Below are positions 59,196 through 64,000 of a stretch of 64,000 bases of DNA, one piece after another. The stretch spans positions 46,356,398-46,420,397 of the forward strand of contig JAPXFY010000022.1 of assembly GCA_030674185.1 (NCBI GenBank), in the 5' to 3' direction. A program made the translations under genes and the position numbers. The notes beneath the pieces were generated by a model. That model was given only the letters and a program-made list of their open reading frames with translations. It made no database searches and was not told where the DNA came from. Positions within the stretch are counted from its first letter, which is position 1, and each line of letters starts with the position of its first letter. The DNA is from Monoplex corrugatus. Taxonomy: Eukaryota > Mollusca > Gastropoda > Littorinimorpha > Ranellidae.

Positions 59196-59297
59196 CTTCA
59201 TCTTTCTCATTATATGTCTCTGTCACCAAGTCCTGAAGCTCTGTGAGGCCTTTCTCATTATACACCTCTGTCACCAAGGTTTGACCATCTGTGAGGC
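59196..59297 (-). CDS. EMI-domain membrane protein, linker exon with duplicated LVTE segment
   Basis: On the minus strand, after acceptor CGTACCCAG, the 102 nt encode LTDGQTLVTEVYNEKG, then LTELQDLVTETYNEKDE, and exit at GAAG|GTACTC in phase 1. It joins the EMI exon at 60088-60191 in frame (shared Arg codon). The two halves are clearly an internal duplication of about 54 nt (LT..Q.LVTE.YNEK), and a third related LVTE segment occurs in the exon at 50716-50789. It contains no cysteines, so it is likely an extended acidic stalk between the EMI domain and the membrane. Confidence 0.75.
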
Positions 59298-59732
59298 CTG
59301 GGTACGGATTGCAATTTGCAGGAAAACAATTACATCAGCAACAGATTTACACCTTCCATGTTACTGGTTTTTGTAGTTGTGTGTTTGTGCTTAGCAAATG
59401 TTGGTTCTGACTGTCTGCTTTCTTCAAGGATTATTTATTCAAGGATTATTTTTTCTGTCATGATGTGTGGATGTATGTGTGTGGGTTTGCTTCTTTCGCT
59501 TAGTTGGTTTTGTTCTGCTTTGGTTTTTCTTACTGGGGGTGGGGGATGGACTGAAGAGCTGGGATGACAGAAACGATAACTTAATCACGTTCGTGTGCAG
59601 ATAAAGGTTATGTATCATATTGTCTGTAGGATGACTTCCATGACGTGGTGTTTTTGTTGGAGAGGGCTGGTTTGTTCTCATCCCTTTCAACTTGGTTTCT
59701 GTGTATAAATTAAAAAATTTTTTTTTAACATT

Positions 59733-59800
59733 ACTGTTATTGTTGTATAAAGCCCAGCTGACAGAGTAGAGCCATATCCGGGCTATTTTTCTTTATAGAA
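59733..59800 (+). mobile_element. Interspersed repeat family C, 5' fragment
   Basis: It contains TTGTATAAAGCCCAGCTGAC and GAGCCATATCCGGGCTAT only. Confidence 0.7.
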
Positions 59801-59933
59801 AGAGATATATATACATTTCAATACAATGTAGCCTAGACTGTTCTAGTGATAGATTGAATCAAAAATTAAACATAACACCTATACACAAGGCAGGATCTCA
59901 AAACCTTTCCAATGCACAGAACTTATGAAGTAG

Positions 59934-60080
59934 TTATGTGCAGGCTTATGGCTCATGCCATGATCACTTTGGAGTATCTTCATCACATCGCATCAGTTAC
60001 ATTAGCACATGGAATTTACTTCCAAACGTAATGTTAAGACATTATCTTCAGAGCCTGAAACTAAAACTGAAACTGTCTGA
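59934..60080 (+). mobile_element. SINE family D, 3' end fragment
   Basis: It matches the tail of family D: TTATGTGCAGGCTTA, CATGATCACTTTGGAGTATC, ATGGAATTTACTTCC and a GAAACTAAAACTGAAACTG end. It stops 7 bp before the donor site of the EMI exon at 60088. Confidence 0.8.
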
Positions 60081-60087
60081 TACTCAC

Positions 60088-60191
60088 GTTCACAGCGTCC
60101 ATCTTTGTTTCTATAGTAACCAGGACAGCAATCTTCCACCACTCGATAAATGGTCATCGTCATATTGCGAGCCTTTAAGCATGGAATTGTT
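60088..60191 (-). CDS. EMI-domain membrane protein, second half of the EMI domain
   Basis: On the minus strand the acceptor TTCTTTCATGCACCAG ends at 60192 and the donor GAAC|GTGAGTATC follows 60088. The exon encodes TIPCLKARNMTMTIYRVVED then CCPGYYRNKDGRCE. The VxxCCPGYY motif followed by a final Cys is the hallmark of the EMI domain C-terminus known from emilins, multimerins and MEGF/Draper-type receptors. It continues the first-half exon (61503-61628) in phase 2 with a shared Glu codon and leaves in phase 1. NMT is a potential N-glycosylation site. In Draper/MEGF proteins EGF repeats would follow; here the next detected exon has none. Confidence 0.88.
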
Positions 60192-60439
60192 CTGGTGCAT
60201 GAAAGAAAAATCATACATAATTCAATACGAACACAAATCATCCCAATTGTATTATTCATAGTGTAAAATACAACAAATTGTACTGCAGTGTAAAATACAA
60301 CAACATGTTTAAAAGAACAGAACAATGTAATAATCTCTACAAACATAATGACACTAGTTGATAGTCTGTAAACTGTAGCAAAGAGCATTTGTACAACTAT
60401 GGGAGAGATCTTTTGCTTTGCTTATTTTAATAATAATGT

Positions 60440-60594
60440 GTACATGTACATGCACATACACACACACACACTTACACTCACACATACATGTATACACATG
60501 TACACGCACACACACAAACCCAGCAAGCAAGCATGCAAATTTTGTATGAAACAAACACAACATATATAATTATGTTTCAGTCTATGCAGCCATG

Positions 60595-60674
<80 letters not shown>

Positions 60675-60835
60675 CATATAAACTGTATATATACAGACGC
60701 CAAGGCAGGCATGCAAACTCTCTATCACTATTTCTATTAGACAAATGCTACATGAATTAGGTATACACAGCAATAAAACACACACACACACACACCGCGC
60801 GCGCATGCACACACACACACACACACAAACTGTAC
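60440..60835. repeat. (CA)n microsatellite cluster
   Basis: CA runs at about 60456-60520, 60597-60668 and 60778-60832, the last with CGCGCGC in the middle. Confidence 0.95.
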
Positions 60836-60890
60836 ACACACAGATATTAGAAGCAAGCATTGTAAGCTCCCTCTCATACAAACACAACAT

Positions 60891-61082
60891 TTAACCCTTT
60901 GACTCCCACATCCTGTCCACCAGCATCCTGCATTGCCACCCATGCTAGCAAAGTAAAAACGTAACTGTTAGATTCCCTCACCCTATCCACCAGCTTCCTG
61001 CAGAAAGCTGGTGGATAGGGTGAGGGAGTCGAAGGGTTAGGTTTTTGCAGTTGGTGGATAGGGTGCGGGAGTAAAAGGTTAA
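60891..61082. mobile_element. Family T repeat, copy 20 (inverted)
   Basis: TTAA at both ends, 192 bp. The internal palindrome around AGCTTCCTGCAGAAAGCT is well preserved. Confidence 0.86.
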
Positions 61083-61091
61083 ATATCTATA

Positions 61092-61093
61092 AA

Positions 61094-61133
<40 letters not shown>

Positions 61134-61447
61134 CACAGTGACACACACACACACACCAGTGACACACACACACTGTACACACACAGACATAGAAGAAAGG
61201 ATGCAAGCTCCCTATCACACAAACACAACATTTATACACACACACACACACACACAGCGACACACACACACACACACACACAGTGACACACACACACACT
61301 GACACACACACACAGTGAGACACACACACACACAGTCACACACACACACACACACTGACACAGACAGTGACACACACACAAACACAGTGACACACACACA
61401 AAGTGACACACACACACAGTGACACACACCACACACATACACACACC
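61092..61447. repeat. (CA)n array with regular CAGTGACA interruptions
   Basis: CACACA runs of 10-30 bp separated by AGTGACA, CTGACA or GCGACA. The sequence GAAGNAAGNATGNAAGCTCC recurs from the 60850 region at about 61190, suggesting local duplication. Confidence 0.9.
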
Positions 61448-61502
61448 TGTTTATACATAAAAAAAAAAAGTATCCACTATCATAGCAAAGTGAATATCTT
61501 AC

Positions 61503-61628
61503 TCATTGAAAGTGCACATCTTGGTAGAGAACCAGCCACACCTGGCCTCGTAAGACTGTTGACACTGATCCGGGTACTGCATTGTCTTCATCCCTTTCTC
61601 TCCTCTCACCCGTGTACATACCCTACCT
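61503..61628 (-). CDS. EMI-domain membrane protein, first half of the EMI domain
   Basis: On the minus strand the acceptor TCTACTTTGCAG ends at 61629 and the donor AATGA|GTAAGA follows 61503. The 126 nt encode GRVCTRVRGEKGMKTMQYPD then QCQQSYEARCGWFSTKMCTF and N. The xVCTR start, spaced cysteines and RCGW are consistent with the beginning of an EMI domain. It enters in phase 2 and exits in phase 2, in frame with 60088-60191. Together the two exons give eight cysteines over about 75 residues, the usual EMI length. A signal-peptide exon is required upstream and was not found in 61629-64000. The protein is expected to be extracellular up to the helix at 35970-36126. Confidence 0.85.
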
Positions 61629-61769
61629 CTGCAAAGTAGATAACAAAACACAATGCTTTTTTAAAAGAAAATACAATAATCATAATGAGAATGAATGAAC
61701 ACTTTATACTAAAAACAGTTTATGCGCTAGTTTCTTTTCATTATTCAAATTGTTTTTTGTTCTGTTTTG

Positions 61770-62365
61770 TTTTTGTTTAAACTAAAGCCCAGCCAACTGC
61801 GCAGAGCTATACCAGGGCTATTTATAACCGTTTCTGAACATACACAATATCTATTCTCACAGGGGGGAACAACAACTGGAAAACAGAATTCAGTACACAT
61901 AAAAACTGATAAATGCACTGACATTTACAATCTAAGGATATGCCCCTGGTGTTGATCATTCTAATTTATCACCCAGGGTTTTTTTAAAAAAACCCATAAA
62001 ATTCAAGCATAACTGAGGACATCAAAACATATAAACCAGCCTAAATAAATCATCTAAAAATAGTAAAACTGCTTCTGCACACATTTCCTTGAAGCTGAAA
62101 ATGCAGTTAACACAATCATATACCCAATGATCAATCCTAAGGGAAAATATCTAAGACTTTAGAGAGCACATACAGATGAATGGGTCAGCAAGGCAGAAAA
62201 TGATAGGAAGAAATGACATAAAGCAAAGAAACAAGGCGGAAACAAAAAGAGTGACAGAATTGAGAAAAGAAAAAATTCCTAGCACAGAATTTCCAGAAGG
62301 TGGGGATACTAATTACTATTTATACTCAAATACTCAAAGAGCCCCTGGCATCCCAGGGGTCTTTT
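61770..62365 (+). mobile_element. Interspersed repeat family C, near-complete copy
   Basis: It runs from AAAGCCCAGCCAACTGCGCA and ACCAGGGCTATTTATAACCG to GAAGGTGGGGATACTAATTA and GAGCCCCTGGCATCCCAGGG. This copy has a TACTCAAA duplication near its end. Confidence 0.82.
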
Positions 62366-62419
62366 AATTGAAAATACATAATGATGATATGATACTACTA
62401 TTACTATTACTACTACTAC

Positions 62420-63605
62420 TACTTGGCCCCAACCCTCTTTGGAATCTTCTTCGCTCTCCTCCTGAGGCATGCGTTCAGCACAGCGCAAGAAGGGATCCAC
62501 CTGCGGACCAGATCAGATGGCAGGCTCTTCAACCTCGCCCGCCTCAGAGCAAGGACAAAGGTCCGTGAAGCCCTCATCAGAGACATGCTATTTGCCGACG
62601 ATGCCGCAGTTGTGACCCATACTCAGCGGGACTTGCAGTCACTAATGGACCGCTTCTCCCAGGCCTGCAAAGATTTTGGTCTGACCATCAGTCTTAAGAA
62701 GACAAACGTCCTGGGCCAAGACACGCCATCTCCACCAGCCATCACCATTGATGATTACGAGCTTGAAGCCGTCCATCAATTCATATATCTTGGGTCCACC
62801 ATCACCGATAAACTCTCCCTTGACACAGAGGTCGACAAGAGGATCGGGAAGGCAGCCACAACACTAGCCTGCCTCACAAAAGGGTGTGGACAAATCCCAA
62901 GCTGACCACAAAGACAAAGATGGCTGTATACAACGCCTGTGTCCTCAGCACCTTGCTGTATGGCAGCGAGGCATGGACCACGCATGCTCATCAGGAGAAA
63001 AGGCTCAATACCTTCCACCTGAGAAGCCTACGGCGCATACTTGGCATTTCCTGGCAAGACAAGGTGACCAACACCGAAGTCCTAACCTGCGCTGGCCTCC
63101 CAACCATGCATACCATGCTGAGACAGCGTTGGCTGCGCTGGTTGGGCCACGTTCGCCGCATGGAAGATGGTCGCATCCCAAAAGACATCCTTTATGGTGA
63201 GCTTGCCACAGGGCAGAAAAACATTGGCCACCCACAGCTGAGATACAAAGACGTTTGCAAGCGTGACATGAAGGCGCTTGAGATCAACACTGAGTCCTGG
63301 GAGGACCTCGCAGACGACCACAACAGCTGGAGAACTACTCTCAAGAAACAGCTGCGGATTGGTGAGGACAAACTGTCAGCTGCTGCAGCAGAAAAGCAAG
63401 TTCACAGAAAAGGAATGACAGCCAACAGACCAGCATCAGCATACACATGCGACCGCTGCGACAGAGACTGCCTCTCTCGCATTGGTCTGTACAGTCACAG
63501 GCGACGCTGCTTGGACCAAGCAGACAGCCCATCTAGACATCAGAACGGATGTACTTTGTTCATGGTCAGTCATGACCAAAGGAGGCCTACTACTACTAAT
63601 AATAA
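62420..63605 (+). pseudogene. Non-LTR retrotransposon ORF2 fragment with C-terminal zinc finger
   Basis: The frame starts LAPTLFGIFFALLL and includes ALIRDMLFADDAAVVTHTQR (reverse-transcriptase FADD box), LTISLKKTNVLGQD and HQFIYLGSTI. A 1-nt deletion near 62880 shifts frame, and it continues VWTNPKLTTKTKMAVYNACV, LSTLLYGSEAWTTHAHQEKR, LGISWQDKVTNTEVL and WLGHVRRMEDGRIPKDIL. It ends with a C2H2-like finger YTCDRCDRDCLSRIGLYSHR then RRC. This architecture is known from I/Nimb-like elements, the likely group. It is truncated at the 5' end within the palm domain and flanked on both sides by (ACT)n/(AAT)n triplets. It is unrelated to the LINE family at 53127-54356. Confidence 0.9.
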
Positions 63606-63793
63606 TGAACAAATAGTCTGCACTATAATGAGCTTGTGTGTTAGACTAGAGTCTAAATTTATAAAACATAACTGTATTAACAATGTTGTGGATCGTGTGT
63701 GGCAGTAGTAGTCTTATGATATGTGCTCATGCGTTCGTAAGAATATACGTGTGCACATGCACATTTGTTTGTTTTTGAGCTCTCCGATCTGAT

Positions 63794-63900
63794 GATTAAA
63801 AAGATTTAGCAATGGTAAACAGTTTTCTCCACAAAGTTACACATTCAGATTAAAAAGATTTAGCAATGGTAAACAGTTTTCTCCACAAAGTTACACAAAC
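63794..63900. repeat. 54 bp tandem duplication
   Basis: GATTAAAAAGATTTAGCAAT and the following 34 bp (TGGTAAACAGTTTTCTCCAC and on) occur twice, starting at 63794 and 63848, almost identical. Confidence 0.92.
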
Positions 63901-64000
63901 ACCAGCTGCACACACAGCAGAGGCATTTCATCCCGGGGTTTCGGCACCAAAAATTACCTTCAAAAACACACTGAACATAACAGAAGTCACAATACTTAAA

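Noticed and set aside
63953..63966. 13 bp minus-strand exon upstream of the EMI exons
   Set aside because: Good AG and GT flanks exist, but the piece is too short to judge and does not encode a signal peptide.

Overview
This is a window of metazoan nuclear DNA. The evidence is split genes with GT-AG introns, tRNA-derived SINEs, non-LTR retrotransposon fragments, mariner and piggyBac relics, and very long (GT)n and minisatellite tracts. No bacterial-style operons are present. The repeat character and the EMI-domain gene fit a marine invertebrate, most likely a mollusc, but this is inference and the species cannot be named from the sequence.

Host gene: one gene can be assembled on the minus strand from six exons between 61628 and 32724. 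It encodes a cysteine-rich EMI domain, a linker with repeated LVTE segments, an acidic stretch, one transmembrane helix and a short Ser/Thr/Pro-rich tail ending in a stop codon. The splice phases match at four of the five junctions. The signal-peptide exon lies upstream, probably outside the window. Its introns hold most of the repeats in the right half.

Left part (1-22 kb): after a decayed piggyBac transposase, SINEs and LINE tails comes a three-layer nest. A SINE (9358 to about 21700) is split by an 11.6 kb DNA transposon (10018-21645; 30 bp TIRs, 4 bp ATAT target duplication). That transposon carries a gene with a PHD-like cysteine cluster and a DDE-like DUF7869-type domain. The gene is in turn split in frame by a 7.3 kb LTR-flanked non-coding element (11841-19123; 986 bp LTRs, GAAG duplication). 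An uninterrupted inverted SINE copy at 7365-7770 shows the empty site of the first event.

Right part (22-64 kb): about twenty copies of a 160-270 bp near-palindromic TTAA-flanked repeat occur across the window. A second TTAA element (37834-38602) sits inside a minisatellite with a clear empty site. A 400 bp fold-back sequence sits inside a 73 bp satellite that has a trimeric higher-order structure. Several minisatellites (28.0, 33.0 and 47.7 kb) are amplified internal pieces of transposable elements. A LINE copy (53.1-54.4 kb) has split a 67 bp minisatellite, and another LINE fragment with a zinc-finger tail lies at 62.4-63.6 kb.
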